64,000 bases of DNA from Bacteroidia bacterium (GCA_030427905.1 JAUICL010000003.1:372001-436000), one strand, 5' to 3'. Numbered from the stretch's first letter, positions 8,891 to 18,907 are shown. Translations and numbers: made by a program. Notes: a model not told the origin generated them from the sequence alone.

Positions 8891-9615
8891 ACCTATTAGA
8901 TATACTGATGCCAATCTTGGCAGGGCTTATTGGTGGGGCACTGGGCATCTACCTTCATGGGCGGATGACCAAAAACGTAAAAATCCTACTCGCATTTTCG
9001 GGTGCATACCTACTTGCCTTATCTGTACTGCATTTACTGCCCGAAATCTACCAAAGTCTTGGCCGTCAGGCTGGTTACTTTATCCTGGTCGGGTTTCTGC
9101 TTCAGATCTTGATGGATTTTTTTTCCAAAGGCGTTGAACACGGGCACATTCATGCCAGTGACCGAGAATCGAAGGTTTTTCCTTTGGGAATATATGTGAG
9201 TCTTTTCATCCACTCAGCTATCGAAGGTATGCCATTGGCAGACTCTATTGAAATTGATCATGTACACCACTCCCACCACGAGGCATTGCTCACAGGAATC
9301 GTGGTCCACAAAGTCCCTGAAGCCATAGCCTTGGCAGCCCTTCTTTACCACTTTTTTGAGTCGAAAGCACGGGTATTTCTCTACATTTTTATTTACACTT
9401 TAGCCACTCCGATTGGTATGCTTGTTGGCTCTTGGGTCTTGTCAAATTCATCAGCCAATCCAGAGTATGTGTACGGTGCTGTACTAGCGGTGGCCGTCGG
9501 AATTTTCCTACACGTGGCTACCACCATCATATTCGAAGCCGAAGAACACCACAAACTGAGCTGGAAGAAAATGGCGGCAATAATAGCCGGTTTGCTACTC
9601 GTGTTGCTGATGTAA
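8887..9615 (+). CDS. ZIP-family divalent metal transporter
   Basis: A 242-residue inner-membrane protein with about eight spans, moving Zn2+, Fe2+ or similar into the cytoplasm in characterised relatives. The metal-binding helix motifs are visible: HSAIEG at 109-114 (TM4) and HKVPEA at 141-146 (TM5). A His-rich loop between them (HVHHSHHE, 125-132) and a second His cluster at 85-89 (EHGHIH) are typical metal-sensing loops. It is coupled to the methyltransferase gene by a four-base overlap. Which metal it carries is not determined. Confidence 0.9.
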   Translation: MNLLDILMPILAGLIGGALGIYLHGRMTKNVKILLAFSGAYLLALSVLHLLPEIYQSLGRQAGYFILVGFLLQILMDFFSKGVEHGHIHASDRESKVFPLGIYVSLFIHSAIEGMPLADSIEIDHVHHSHHEALLTGIVVHKVPEAIALAALLYHFFESKARVFLYIFIYTLATPIGMLVGSWVLSNSSANPEYVYGAVLAVAVGIFLHVATTIIFEAEEHHKLSWKKMAAIIAGLLLVLLM

Positions 9616-9679
9616 ATTCCTGTCTATTATTCGATAGACAAAAGCAATGATCATAGCTAGAAATCACCTTATTCTAACT

Positions 9680-9687
9680 TAACTTTG
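9680..9687 (+). promoter_or_regulatory. -7 promoter element of the peroxiredoxin gene
   Basis: TAACTTTG matches the Bacteroidota consensus TAnnTTTG and lies 22 bases upstream of the ATG. No convincing -33 TTG is at the usual distance. Confidence 0.45.
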
Positions 9688-9709
9688 CAGTAAATTAAAT
9701 CGATAAAAA

Positions 9710-10339
9710 ATGTCAGTACTAGTAGGAAAAAAAGCGCCAGGATTTAGCGCTGCTGCCGTTGTTGACGGTCAAAATATTGTTTCAGATTTCACATTGGAGC
9801 AGTTCAAAGGAAAATACGTGTTACTTTTCTTCTACCCGAAAGATTTCACATTTGTTTGCCCAACTGAGCTTCACGCATTCCAAGAGAAATTGGAAGAGTT
9901 CAAAATGAGAAATGTTGAAGTTATTGCTGTATCTACAGATACTGAGCAGTCTCACTGGGGATGGCTTCAAATGGGAAAAAATGCCGGAGGTATCAAAGGT
10001 GTTACTTACCCAATCGTTGCTGACACGAACAAAACAATCTCAAGCAACTACGACGTTCTAGCTGGAGACTTCTACTACGATGAAGCGGGTATGCTTCAGG
10101 CTGAGGGTGAGCTTATCGCTTACCGTGGGCTTTTCCTTATCGACAAAGAAGGAGTGGTTAAGCACCAAATAGTAAACGACCTTCCTCTTGGAAGAAACGT
10201 GGAAGAAGCGTTGAGAATGGTTGATGCCCTTCAGTACTTCGAAGAAAACGGTGAAGTTTGCCCAGCAAACTGGACAAAAGGTAAAGTAGCGATGTCTGCA
10301 ACGCATGACGGAGTAGCTGAGTACCTTTCAGCAAACTAA
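9710..10339 (+). CDS. Peroxiredoxin (AhpC/TSA family, typical 2-Cys)
   Basis: A 209-residue thiol peroxidase that reduces H2O2 and organic peroxides in the cytoplasm. The peroxidatic cysteine is Cys50 in FTFVCPTE, and the resolving cysteine is about residue 184 in the GEVCPANW motif. The C-terminal extension after it is of the usual 2-Cys length. Codon use is strikingly regular (AAC, TTC, GGA, CTT), as expected for a highly expressed gene. It is monocistronic, with a -7 element upstream and a strong terminator downstream. No OxyR or AhpF gene is adjacent, so reduction probably uses thioredoxin. Confidence 0.95.
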   Translation: MSVLVGKKAPGFSAAAVVDGQNIVSDFTLEQFKGKYVLLFFYPKDFTFVCPTELHAFQEKLEEFKMRNVEVIAVSTDTEQSHWGWLQMGKNAGGIKGVTYPIVADTNKTISSNYDVLAGDFYYDEAGMLQAEGELIAYRGLFLIDKEGVVKHQIVNDLPLGRNVEEALRMVDALQYFEENGEVCPANWTKGKVAMSATHDGVAEYLSAN

Positions 10340-10350
10340 TCTGACTCAAG

Positions 10351-10391
10351 ATAAAAAAAGACCCCTGGCGATTTCGTCAGGGGTTTTTTAT
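10351..10391. terminator. Bidirectional terminator between peroxiredoxin and kinase-like genes
   Basis: ACCCCTG at 10361-10367 pairs with CAGGGGT at 10378-10384, preceded by a run of A and followed by six T. It serves both convergent genes; its left-hand end reaches almost to the peroxiredoxin stop and its right-hand end covers the last bases of the opposite gene. Confidence 0.85.
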
Positions 10392-11374
10392 TTGGTGTTT
10401 TTTTTGTCCAAAAATGCAATGGCTTCACTGTTCTTCGACAAGGCATGCCGATGTAATTTTTGGTGAGATGGCATCCACCCGAGCAGAAAGCGATTGAAAT
10501 CAGCCCAGGCCAGCGGATACAGCTCTCGCCATTCAGCCTCAAGCTTTTCAACATCCACATCCTGCATAGCCATAGCCTGGCGCAGCACTGCGAAATAGTA
10601 GTCCAGCAAGTGATCTTCATAGAGTTCACAGGCTTCGCTAGAAAAGCAGCTTCCTAAGAAATAAGCAACGTCTTTGACACCCACCCCGCCACCTACGTAT
10701 TGAAAATCGACGGCAGCTACCCGGTCATTTTCTCCAAAGCAAAAATTAGCCACTTTGGCATCACCGTGTACGATGGTTTGATAGTGAGCTGAACCCAGAA
10801 CTTGGTCGATCTCGCCTGCTCTCGCCTTAAGCTCTGATTGATCCATAGCATCCCACTCATCAGGCCGTGTGTTTAAGTGCCAATAAGTTCCCGTTTGCCA
10901 CAATTTATCCGGGACGGCATGAATGAAATTCGCGTGAAAACCCGCTAACCACTTGACGACAGATTCAGCTTCGGTCAAATTGCAAGCCTGCTTGAGATCG
11001 GGAAATTTTGGACTCAAATCTTCCAGAATCATCCATTGCACGTGGCCTTCTTCGCCCGCAGAAATAAGGTCGGGCACTTTAATTTGTGTTGGGAGTCGAC
11101 CTGCATAGTGCTGATACCACGCCCATTCTACTCGGTAAGACTTTAGCTTGCGCTGATGTGATTGGTTTCCCGCCCAACCACGAGGGTGTTCCCCCTTTTG
11201 AGATAAGTCGATATACTTCAGGATAACTGAAGATTTTGCCCCACCGCTCAAATATATTCGATAAATAGCACCGTAATCACTCCATAGGGATTGGATTTTT
11301 TCAATACTCACTAACTCGCCAATGCCAGATATACTGGCAATCTTCTCTACGTATTTTGGAAACTGAAACTCCAC
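10388..11374 (-). CDS. Aminoglycoside/choline phosphotransferase-like kinase (EcKinase-like)
   Basis: A 328-residue protein with the protein-kinase-like fold of small-molecule kinases. The catalytic loop is [12 protein letters not shown] (His203-Asp205, Asn210) and the metal-binding motif is AVDFQYVG (Asp223), in the form typical of the choline/ethanolamine and ecdysteroid-kinase-like families. The N-lobe has an Ile-Leu-Lys (ILKY, residues 51-54) that likely holds ATP. There is no reason to call it a resistance gene. The substrate is unknown. The start is GTG at 11374. The terminator overlaps the end of the gene. Confidence 0.8.
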   Translation of the reverse strand: MEFQFPKYVEKIASISGIGELVSIEKIQSLWSDYGAIYRIYLSGGAKSSVILKYIDLSQKGEHPRGWAGNQSHQRKLKSYRVEWAWYQHYAGRLPTQIKVPDLISAGEEGHVQWMILEDLSPKFPDLKQACNLTEAESVVKWLAGFHANFIHAVPDKLWQTGTYWHLNTRPDEWDAMDQSELKARAGEIDQVLGSAHYQTIVHGDAKVANFCFGENDRVAAVDFQYVGGGVGVKDVAYFLGSCFSSEACELYEDHLLDYYFAVLRQAMAMQDVDVEKLEAEWRELYPLAWADFNRFLLGWMPSHQKLHRHALSKNSEAIAFLDKKNTK

Positions 11375-11407
11375 TACCTAACTCTGCTACTGAACAAGAA
11401 GGACAAA

Positions 11408-11848
11408 CTATTTCGCCGGCATAAACCGATCAGCTGTATCTGGAGATGGCATCATACAATAGTCCTTTTTGCCAAACCATTTGTACCGGTTTCGTGCGAT
11501 GAATTGATAAACGGCATCGCGAAGAAACTTCGGAATGATCCAGAAAACACCCATCAAAGGCCACAATCCACCCAGGCCACCAGCGATTTTCAAAGCCGCC
11601 GAACTTCTGTCGTAAACTTTTCCACTCGAATAGACCAGTATGCTATCAAACCCTTTGATTTGCGGAAACTCTTCAGCCACTCTTTCGGCAATAGGCCAAG
11701 TCAAACTCGCGAATTTGAACTGGCGAGATTTGTCTCTTCGAATGACAAATTGTACGGTTGAATTGCAGAGGTTGCAGACTCCGTCAAACAAGACCAGGTA
11801 GTGCTTTCCTTCGAACTGATTTAATTCTTGATTTTTTGACGAAGTCAT
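11408..11848 (-). CDS. DCC-family thiol-disulfide oxidoreductase (DUF393)
   Basis: A 146-residue protein with the family hallmark LVLFDGVCNLCNSTV (CxxC at Cys25 and Cys28) and the downstream pattern FKFASL. The C-terminal WFGKKDYCMMPSPD stretch is also normal for this family. Members are thioredoxin-like but their partners are little known. I chose ATG 11848; an in-frame TTG at 11866 would add six residues that look non-coding. The gene is divergent from glyA and precedes the kinase-like gene on the same strand with a gap of about 33 bases. Confidence 0.9.
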   Translation of the reverse strand: MTSSKNQELNQFEGKHYLVLFDGVCNLCNSTVQFVIRRDKSRQFKFASLTWPIAERVAEEFPQIKGFDSILVYSSGKVYDRSSAALKIAGGLGGLWPLMGVFWIIPKFLRDAVYQFIARNRYKWFGKKDYCMMPSPDTADRFMPAK

Positions 11849-11881
11849 GAGCACAAAATTAAGCAATCATGAAGTATTTTC

Positions 11882-11889
11882 TAATTTTG
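11882..11889 (+). promoter_or_regulatory. -7 promoter element of glyA
   Basis: TAATTTTG fits TAnnTTTG exactly and lies 23 bases before the glyA ATG. The -33 box is not obvious. Confidence 0.4.
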
Positions 11890-11912
11890 AAGTTTTCCTG
11901 AAATCATAATAA

Positions 11913-13190
11913 ATGAAAAGAGATACCGCCGTTTTTGACATTATCCAAAAAGAAAAGGAACGTCAATTAGAAGGAATAGAACTTATCGCATCTGAAAACT
12001 TTGTAAGTGATCAAGTGATGGAAGCCATGGGTTCTGTCATGACCAACAAATACGCCGAAGGACTTCCCGGTAAGCGTTATTACGGCGGATGTGAATTTGT
12101 GGATCAAACCGAGAATTTGGCGATAGATCGACTGAAAGAACTTTTTGGTGCCACTTGGGCCAATGTGCAGCCCCATAGTGGAGCTCAGGCCAATGCAGCA
12201 GTGATGCTCGCTGTTTTGAAGCCAGGCGATAAAATCATGGGCTTTGACCTTTCTCATGGTGGTCACCTCACACATGGTTCACCAGTCAATTTTTCAGGCA
12301 AGCTCTACGTTCCGTGTTTTTACGGAGTAGAAAAAGAAACGGGTATGATCGACTACGACAAGCTCGAGGAGAATGCGAAAAAAGAAATGCCCAAACTCAT
12401 CATCTGTGGAGCTTCAGCATATTCTCGTGACTGGGACTATGCTCGTTTGCGAGCTATTGCAGATTCGATTGGCGCCCTTTTGCTAGCCGATATTTCGCAT
12501 CCGAGTGGATTGATTGCCTGCGGTATTTTGAACAATCCATTTCCGCATTGTCACATCGTAACATCCACGACGCACAAGACACTTCGCGGGCCTCGCGGTG
12601 GAATCATCATGATGGGTGAAGACTTCGATAATCCATGGGGGATCAAAACGCCAAAAGGAGTGGTTCGCAAGATGTCTTCACTGCTCGACTCGGCCGTTTT
12701 TCCAGGCACGCAAGGTGGACCATTAGAACACGTTATTGCTGCAAAGGCCGTAGCCTTTGGCGAAGCACTTTCGGATGAGTACAAAACCTATTGCAAGCAA
12801 GTGGTCGAAAATGCGCAAGCTATGGCCAAAGCTTTTGTTGATCGCGGTTACCAGGTAATCAGTGGTGGAACCGACAACCACAGCATGTTGATCGATCTGC
12901 GTTCGAAGTCGATTACCGGAAAAGAAGCCGAAAACACTCTGATCAAAGCCGATATCACGGTAAATAAAAACATGGTGCCATTCGACGATAAATCGCCGTT
13001 TGTAACAAGTGGAATGCGAGTTGGAACTCCAGCTATCACTACTCGGGGCCTTAAAGCTGATCAAATGGATGGAATCGTTGATTTAATCGATCGCGCGCTG
13101 ATGAGCAAAGACGATGATGGAAAGTTGAGTGAAATTAAAAGAGAAGTAAATGAGCTAATGAAGGTGTTTCCCCTTTTTGCTCAAGCATAA
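11913..13190 (+). CDS. glyA: Serine hydroxymethyltransferase
   Basis: Converts serine plus tetrahydrofolate to glycine plus 5,10-methylene-THF, the main supply of one-carbon units. The 425-residue length is standard. Diagnostic stretches are LIASENFVS near the N-terminus, [12 protein letters not shown], and the PLP site [13 protein letters not shown] with Lys222 as the Schiff-base lysine. It leads an apparent three-gene run with fahA and the rel/spoT gene, each separated by 18 bases, which looks like positional rather than pathway grouping. Confidence 0.97.
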   Translation: MKRDTAVFDIIQKEKERQLEGIELIASENFVSDQVMEAMGSVMTNKYAEGLPGKRYYGGCEFVDQTENLAIDRLKELFGATWANVQPHSGAQANAAVMLAVLKPGDKIMGFDLSHGGHLTHGSPVNFSGKLYVPCFYGVEKETGMIDYDKLEENAKKEMPKLIICGASAYSRDWDYARLRAIADSIGALLLADISHPSGLIACGILNNPFPHCHIVTSTTHKTLRGPRGGIIMMGEDFDNPWGIKTPKGVVRKMSSLLDSAVFPGTQGGPLEHVIAAKAVAFGEALSDEYKTYCKQVVENAQAMAKAFVDRGYQVISGGTDNHSMLIDLRSKSITGKEAENTLIKADITVNKNMVPFDDKSPFVTSGMRVGTPAITTRGLKADQMDGIVDLIDRALMSKDDDGKLSEIKREVNELMKVFPLFAQA

Positions 13191-13208
13191 ATATTAGGAG
13201 ATTTTAAA

Positions 13209-14483
13209 ATGAGTATACCTGCAAACGACCCGAAGAAGCGATCTTGGATCGACGTTGATAAAAACAGTGATTTTCCCATTCAAAACATTCCATTTGGAGT
13301 GTATAGCACAGAAGCCACAGGTGTCCGTGTATGTACGGCCATTAGTGATTTTGTTGTCGATTTATTCGAACTAGCCAAGGCCGGTCTGTTGGCCAATGTG
13401 GGCATCGAAGAGTCGGCATATGCCCAGCCTGTTTTGAACTCCGTGATGAAAAGCGGAAAGGCAGGGATTCGCAAATTGAGAAGCCGCCTATCAGAGCTTT
13501 TGGATGAAAACAATAGCGATCTGCGCGACGACGCTGCTCTTCGCGAACTGGTTATCAAGAAGCAAACTGACGTAGAAATGTTGCTACCGGTTCAAGTAGG
13601 TGACTACACCGACTTTTACTCAAGTATTGAGCATGCTACCAACGTAGGAACTATGTTTCGCGACCCGAACAATGCTTTGCTTCCAAATTGGAAACACATT
13701 CCTGTAGGGTATCACGGTCGTAGTTCATCCATCATTCCTTCAGGCGTGCCTATTCACCGTCCGGTTGGACAAACGCGTCCCGACGATAGCGCGCCACCCG
13801 TATTTGGTCCATGTAAGCTACTCGATTTTGAGCTTGAAACGGCATTTGTGACTTTCGAAGGAAAACCACTTGGAGATCGCATCTCAACGAGCGAAGCCGA
13901 CGACTATATTTTTGGATTAATGCTATTCAACGATTGGTCGGCTCGAGACATTCAGAAGTGGGAGTATGTTCCACTTGGGCCGTTTCTCGCTAAGAATTTC
14001 GCATCTTCCGTATCGCCATGGATCGTTACCCTCGACGCTCTCGAGCCTTTCCGTGTGGAAGGTCCAAAGCAAGACCCTCCGGTACTTCCTTACCTCGAGT
14101 GCGAAGGAAACAAGAATATTGACCTAAACTTGAGCGTACTGATCAAGCCTGAAAATAGTGACGAGCACACGGTTTGTGAATCTAACTTCAAGTATATGTA
14201 CTGGAGTATGAACCAGCAACTCGCTCACCACACGGTAAACGGCTGCAACGTGAAGTGTGGAGACATGATGGGGTCTGGAACCATTTCAGGAAAAGAGCCT
14301 TCTAGTTACGGATCTATGCTGGAGCTATCATGGAAGGGAACAAAACCAATCCAAATGCCTGATGGATCAGAACGCAAATTCTTGCAAGATGGCGATACAG
14401 TTATCATGCGTGGCCATTGCCAAAAAGATGGTGTTCGCGTTGGGTTTGGTGAAGTGAGTAATAAGATTCTACCCGCTAAATAA
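13209..14483 (+). CDS. fahA: Fumarylacetoacetase
   Basis: Last step of tyrosine/phenylalanine catabolism: hydrolyses fumarylacetoacetate to fumarate and acetoacetate. The 424-residue protein has the FAH N-terminal domain and the C-terminal hydrolase domain. The metal/catalytic region is DYTDFYSSIEHATN (Asp135, His142), with the same seven-residue spacing as Asp126/His133 of the mouse enzyme. WSARDIQ and GSGTISG motifs follow. An AGGAG sits eight bases before the ATG, a rare Shine-Dalgarno match in this lineage. No other tyrosine-degradation gene is nearby. Confidence 0.95.
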   Translation: MSIPANDPKKRSWIDVDKNSDFPIQNIPFGVYSTEATGVRVCTAISDFVVDLFELAKAGLLANVGIEESAYAQPVLNSVMKSGKAGIRKLRSRLSELLDENNSDLRDDAALRELVIKKQTDVEMLLPVQVGDYTDFYSSIEHATNVGTMFRDPNNALLPNWKHIPVGYHGRSSSIIPSGVPIHRPVGQTRPDDSAPPVFGPCKLLDFELETAFVTFEGKPLGDRISTSEADDYIFGLMLFNDWSARDIQKWEYVPLGPFLAKNFASSVSPWIVTLDALEPFRVEGPKQDPPVLPYLECEGNKNIDLNLSVLIKPENSDEHTVCESNFKYMYWSMNQQLAHHTVNGCNVKCGDMMGSGTISGKEPSSYGSMLELSWKGTKPIQMPDGSERKFLQDGDTVIMRGHCQKDGVRVGFGEVSNKILPAK

Positions 14484-14501
14484 GTCGCGCATTAAGCCCC
14501 T

Positions 14502-16715
14502 ATGAACCTAGACAATATAGACTTAGAACAAGAGAAGAAGGAGATTCTTTCGAGCTACCGCGGATTGCTTCGAGTGGCGAAACACGTCAAGACCCCAGAA
14601 GACAAAAAAATTGTCAGAAAAGCTTTTGATGTAGCGCTCGAAGCGCACAAAGACATGCGAAGAAAATCGGGTGAGCCATACATCTACCACCCGATAGCCG
14701 TAGCGCGAATAGTAGCCGAAGAAATAGGTCTGGGAACAACAGCCATCGTGAGCGCATTGCTTCACGATACGGTAGAAGACACGGAGCTTACACTCGACGA
14801 CGTAGAGCATCTTTTTGGAGATAAAGTTCGGTCTATCATTGACGGTCTCACCAAAATAGCCGACGTCTTTGACACCACGGTAAGCATTCAGGCCGAGAAC
14901 TTCAAGAAGATGCTTCTCACCCTGAGTGATGATGTCCGGGTGATTTTGATCAAACTCGCCGATAGGCTGCACAATATGCGGACGCTTGAAAGCATGCGAC
15001 GCGATAAGCAGCTCAAAATCGCTAGCGAGACATCTTTTATGTACGCACCCCTGGCCCACCGCTTGGGACTGTACTCCATCAAAACGGAACTAGAAGATTT
15101 AGCTCTCAAATACACAGAGCCAGAAGAGTACAACGAAATTACAACCAAGCTCAAAAAAGGTCAGGCCGTCCGTACACGCTTTATCAATCGATTCACCCTT
15201 CCAATCAGAAGAGAGCTTGATAAGGAAGGATTCAATTATGTGGTCAAGAGTCGACCAAAGTCCATTCACAGCATTTGGAATAAGATTCACACCAAGAATA
15301 TTCCATTCGAAGAAATCTACGACCTTTTTGCTGTACGAATCATCATAGACACGCCACCCGAGCGTGAGAAAGCCGACTGTTGGAAGATATACTCTATCGT
15401 GACTGACTTTTACCAACCAAACCCCGATAGGCTGCGAGATTGGATCTCAACTCCTAAATCGAACGGATACGAATCGCTGCACACCACAGTGATGAGCCCG
15501 ACGGGAAAATGGGTGGAAGTTCAGATCAGAACCGAGCGCATGGACGAAGTAGCCGAAATGGGTTACGCCGCCCACTGGAAGTACAAATCGCAAACAGACG
15601 AAGAAGGCAGCTTGGATATCTGGCTCTCTCGAATTCGGGAAATGCTCGATAGCAATAGCGAAGAAGCCATCGATTTCATCGACGATTTTAAGCTCAACTT
15701 ATTTAGTGATGAGATTTTTGTTTTCACCCCACAGGGAGAACTCAAAACACTTCCATCCAGAGCCACAGCGCTCGACTTTGCTTTCGACATTCACTCTCAG
15801 GTGGGTGAATCATGTATTGGTGCCAAGGTCAATCAAAAACTGGTACCGCTGAGTCACCCGCTCAAAAGTGGCGACCAGATTGAAATTCTAACTTCCAAAA
15901 AGCAAAAAGCGAAGGAAGATTGGTTGAACTTTGTGGTTACGGCCAAGGCAAAATCTAAAATCAAAACTGCATTAAAAGAAGAGCAAAAGCAGATTGCCAG
16001 TCTCGGAAAGGAGCAAGTTCAAAGAAAATTTAAGAGTCTTGGAGTTACGTTCAACAGTAGAAATGTAAGTGAACTCGAAAAATTCTACGGGTACAAAGCA
16101 GCATTAGATCTATACCACGATATAGCGAAGGACAAGATCTCGCTCAAAAAAATGAAGGGCTTCACCATTGAGAAGAACAATATTCATTTTGAGAAAGAAG
16201 ATACCCCTGTAAACCAACCAGGCAAAGGCCCAAAAACAAAAACCCCTGGCCACAAGGACACCTTGTTTGTTGGCGATGACGAAAAAGACGTTCCCTATAA
16301 GCTAGCTCCTTGCTGCAATCCCATACCAGGCGATGATGTTTTTGGCTTCGTAACCATCAATGATGGAATTAAGATTCACCGGGTCAACTGCCCCAACGCC
16401 GTACAGCTTCGTTCCAACTATGCGTATCGCGTAATTAAAGCTAAGTGGCAGAGTCAAAAAGAGAAAGAGTTTATCGCCTATGTGTACTTCAAGGGAATTG
16501 ACGATATCGGACTAGTATCCAACATTACCCAACTCATTTCAAACGACCTGAATGTCAACATGAAGTCGATTGGATTTGAGAGTAATGACGGCGTTTTTGA
16601 CGGTCATGTGAGCGTGTATGTTTACGATACCGACCACCTCAACGATTTGATCGACCAACTCAAGCAAGTGGAAGGCGTATTGACAGTTACACGTGGTGAA
16701 CAACCAGATGAATAA
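14502..16715 (+). CDS. Bifunctional (p)ppGpp synthetase/hydrolase, RelA/SpoT family
   Basis: Makes and degrades the alarmone (p)ppGpp. The 737-residue protein has the full long-RSH layout. The HD hydrolase domain has His63 and His88-Asp89 in LLHDTVED. The synthetase domain includes DLFAVRIIID and the GYESLHTTV motif (about 325). The TGS domain starts at EIFVFTPQGEL (about 405). A Cys-containing linker (LAPCCNPIPGDD) and a C-terminal ACT domain with IDDIGLVSNITQ follow. Both active sites look intact, so it is probably the Rel/SpoT-type bifunctional enzyme. It is third in the glyA-fahA run. Confidence 0.95.
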   Translation: MNLDNIDLEQEKKEILSSYRGLLRVAKHVKTPEDKKIVRKAFDVALEAHKDMRRKSGEPYIYHPIAVARIVAEEIGLGTTAIVSALLHDTVEDTELTLDDVEHLFGDKVRSIIDGLTKIADVFDTTVSIQAENFKKMLLTLSDDVRVILIKLADRLHNMRTLESMRRDKQLKIASETSFMYAPLAHRLGLYSIKTELEDLALKYTEPEEYNEITTKLKKGQAVRTRFINRFTLPIRRELDKEGFNYVVKSRPKSIHSIWNKIHTKNIPFEEIYDLFAVRIIIDTPPEREKADCWKIYSIVTDFYQPNPDRLRDWISTPKSNGYESLHTTVMSPTGKWVEVQIRTERMDEVAEMGYAAHWKYKSQTDEEGSLDIWLSRIREMLDSNSEEAIDFIDDFKLNLFSDEIFVFTPQGELKTLPSRATALDFAFDIHSQVGESCIGAKVNQKLVPLSHPLKSGDQIEILTSKKQKAKEDWLNFVVTAKAKSKIKTALKEEQKQIASLGKEQVQRKFKSLGVTFNSRNVSELEKFYGYKAALDLYHDIAKDKISLKKMKGFTIEKNNIHFEKEDTPVNQPGKGPKTKTPGHKDTLFVGDDEKDVPYKLAPCCNPIPGDDVFGFVTINDGIKIHRVNCPNAVQLRSNYAYRVIKAKWQSQKEKEFIAYVYFKGIDDIGLVSNITQLISNDLNVNMKSIGFESNDGVFDGHVSVYVYDTDHLNDLIDQLKQVEGVLTVTRGEQPDE

Positions 16716-16755
16716 GATTCGCTACATTTCATGGTGCTAATTAGGTCCAATTGGC

Positions 16756-16763
16756 TAATTTTG
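16756..16763 (+). promoter_or_regulatory. -7 promoter element of the fur-STAS-purA run
   Basis: TAATTTTG fits TAnnTTTG and lies 17 bases before the GTG start of the Fur-like gene. Confidence 0.45.
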
Positions 16764-16780
16764 TCCTTTAATTCTACTGC

Positions 16781-17254
16781 GTGTCTACGTTAGAGCTACA
16801 AGAAAAAGTAAAAAACATTTTCTCTGCTTATCTGGAGCAGAATGGCCACAGGAAGACTCCTGAACGATTTGCCATACTCAATGAAATCTATGATTACGAA
16901 GGTCACTTCGATATTGAGTCGCTCTACATCAAAATGAAAAACAAGAATTACCGCGTTAGCCGAGCTACCTTGTACAATACAATGGATCTCTTACTGGCGT
17001 GCAATCTTGTTCGGAAGCATCAGTTTGGTAAAAATTTAGCCCAATTTGAAAAGTCGCACGAGAGTAAGCAGCACGATCACGTGATCTGCACGGATACGGG
17101 TGAAGTGCTTGAGTTTTGCGACCCACGAATTGAAACCATCAAACGCACCATCGAAGAAATACTCGATGTAAAAGTGCTCCACCATAGCCTTTATTTTTAC
17201 GCGGTAAGAGATCAAAATGCGTCTTCGGACGACACCCAAAACAATAATAATTAA
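16781..17254 (+). CDS. Fur-family transcriptional regulator
   Basis: A 157-residue metal-responsive repressor type. The winged-helix part contains [15 protein letters not shown] and the recognition-helix pattern [13 protein letters not shown]. The dimerisation part has [17 protein letters not shown], where the His-x-His metal site is kept. The usual CxxC pair of the structural zinc site is reduced to CTDT, so that site is probably absent. The start is GTG at 16781. It is followed after three bases by the STAS gene, then purA. Iron, zinc or peroxide sensing cannot be told apart here. Confidence 0.9.
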   Translation: MSTLELQEKVKNIFSAYLEQNGHRKTPERFAILNEIYDYEGHFDIESLYIKMKNKNYRVSRATLYNTMDLLLACNLVRKHQFGKNLAQFEKSHESKQHDHVICTDTGEVLEFCDPRIETIKRTIEEILDVKVLHHSLYFYAVRDQNASSDDTQNNNN

Positions 17255-17257
17255 CCC

Positions 17258-17611
17258 ATGGCATTCTCATACAATTTGAACAAATCCAGTGATGTTGTCA
17301 CCCTCGAAATGAGTGGCAAACTGGTAGATAAGGTAGAGGCGATAGAGGTTCGCGTTGAGATTGATGAAGAGCTTGAAGAAGGTACTTCGAGATTTATCAT
17401 TGACCTGAGCGAGCTCGAGTATATGAACAGCACAGGGCTTAATATCTTGATCAACCTGATGAATAAAGCCAGGAATGAAGGTGGAGAAGCTGTGATTGTT
17501 GGTGCAAAGCCACGGATAAAATCTCTGTTTACAGTAACCAAACTGGACTCTGTTTTCACAATGAAAACAAATCGTGCAGAAGCAGAAGATCATTTTAAAG
17601 AACTTCAGTAA
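17258..17611 (+). CDS. STAS-domain protein, anti-sigma factor antagonist-like
   Basis: A 117-residue single STAS domain. The helix-2 motif is DLSELEYMNSTGLNILI, with Ser58 at the position where SpoIIAA-type antagonists are phosphorylated by an anti-sigma kinase. It presumably switches partners by phosphorylation. No anti-sigma kinase or sigma factor is adjacent; it sits between the Fur-like gene and purA (9-base gap to purA). The phosphorylation role is family knowledge, not shown by this sequence. Confidence 0.85.
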   Translation: MAFSYNLNKSSDVVTLEMSGKLVDKVEAIEVRVEIDEELEEGTSRFIIDLSELEYMNSTGLNILINLMNKARNEGGEAVIVGAKPRIKSLFTVTKLDSVFTMKTNRAEAEDHFKELQ

Positions 17612-17620
17612 GACATAGTC

Positions 17621-18907
17621 ATGAGTACAAAAGTGGACGTGCTTCTCGGCCTTCAATGGGGCGATGAAGGAAAGGGAAAAATTGTGGATGTTTTGACACC
17701 ACATTACGATGTGATCGCCAGGTTTCAAGGTGGGCCAAATGCTGGTCACACATTGGAATTCAACGAAATAAAACACGTGCTACACACCATTCCGTCTGGA
17801 ATTTTTCACCCCGACAAAGTCAACTTGGTTGGTAATGGTGTGGTAATAGACCCGATTATTTTCAAGAAAGAGATTGACGCCCTCGAAAAGATGGGTGTGG
17901 ACATCAAAAAATCCCTTCAGATTTCTCGAAAGGCTCACGTTATTCTTCCTACTCACTGTGCTTTAGATGGCGCAAGTGAAGCGGAAAAGGGGAAAAAGAA
18001 AATTGGGTCAACACTAAAAGGTATCGGCCCAACGTATATGGATAAAACCGGACGAAATGGTCTGCGAATTGGCGATTTATTCTTAGCCGACTTCCAAGAG
18101 CGCTACGACTCGCTTAAGTCAAAGCACTTGCGCATACTTTCGCATTACGACTTTGAGTACGACATTACCGAAAAAGAGAAAGCTTGGTTTGAAGGAGTGG
18201 AGAAAATCAAAACGCTTCAAATCATCGATTCTGAACAAACGGTTAATGATTTCTTGAAATCAGATCGCAAAGTTTTGGCCGAAGGAGCTCAGGGAAGTTT
18301 GCTCGATATCGATTTTGGTAGCTATCCCTTCGTTACTTCTTCAAATACCGTAACAGCTGGTGCCTGCACTGGATTGGGTGTAGCCCCCACTCGCATTGGC
18401 GAAGTGATCGGAATATTTAAAGCCTACTGTACCCGCGTCGGTAGCGGTCCATTTCCTACAGAACTGTTTGATGAAACTGGTGAAACCTTGCGAAAAGAAG
18501 GACATGAGTTTGGCGCTACTACTGGCCGACCTCGTCGGTGTGGGTGGATTGACCTTCCGGCATTGAAATACGCCATCATGATCAATGGAGTAACTCAGCT
18601 GAATATGACTAAAGCTGATGTTCTTTCGGTTTTTGATGAAATCAAAGTGTGTACGCATTACACCTACGATGGGGAGCGCATGGATTACTTGCCATACGAC
18701 TTAAACACGGATCTTCTGAAACCAGTATACGAAACACTTCCGGGGTGGAAAACGGACCTAACAGGACTTACTGCCGAATCTGACTTTCCAGCCGAGCTGA
18801 GCGCCTATATTGATTACCTCGAAGAAAAACTCGAAGTACCGATCACAGTGGTGTCTGTAGGACCAAACCGTAGTCAGACCATACAAAGGACTGCCGTACC
18901 AGCCTGA
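17621..18907 (+). CDS. purA: Adenylosuccinate synthetase
   Basis: First committed step from IMP to AMP: GTP-dependent joining of IMP and aspartate. The 428-residue length is standard. The N-terminal P-loop-like motif is GLQWGDEGKGK (10-20), with Asp14 and Lys17 in catalytic positions, followed by GGPNAGHTLEF with His and the GTP/IMP loops. Further on are the GSTLKGIGPTYMDK and TTTGRPRRCGW-type stretches (here ATTGRPRRCGW). It is last in the fur-STAS-purA run. Confidence 0.97.
   Translation: MSTKVDVLLGLQWGDEGKGKIVDVLTPHYDVIARFQGGPNAGHTLEFNEIKHVLHTIPSGIFHPDKVNLVGNGVVIDPIIFKKEIDALEKMGVDIKKSLQISRKAHVILPTHCALDGASEAEKGKKKIGSTLKGIGPTYMDKTGRNGLRIGDLFLADFQERYDSLKSKHLRILSHYDFEYDITEKEKAWFEGVEKIKTLQIIDSEQTVNDFLKSDRKVLAEGAQGSLLDIDFGSYPFVTSSNTVTAGACTGLGVAPTRIGEVIGIFKAYCTRVGSGPFPTELFDETGETLRKEGHEFGATTGRPRRCGWIDLPALKYAIMINGVTQLNMTKADVLSVFDEIKVCTHYTYDGERMDYLPYDLNTDLLKPVYETLPGWKTDLTGLTAESDFPAELSAYIDYLEEKLEVPITVVSVGPNRSQTIQRTAVPA

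Noticed and set aside
10388-11374. Aminoglycoside resistance gene
   Set aside because: The fold is shared with many small-molecule kinases and the motifs fit choline/EcKinase-like proteins better; there is no resistance context.
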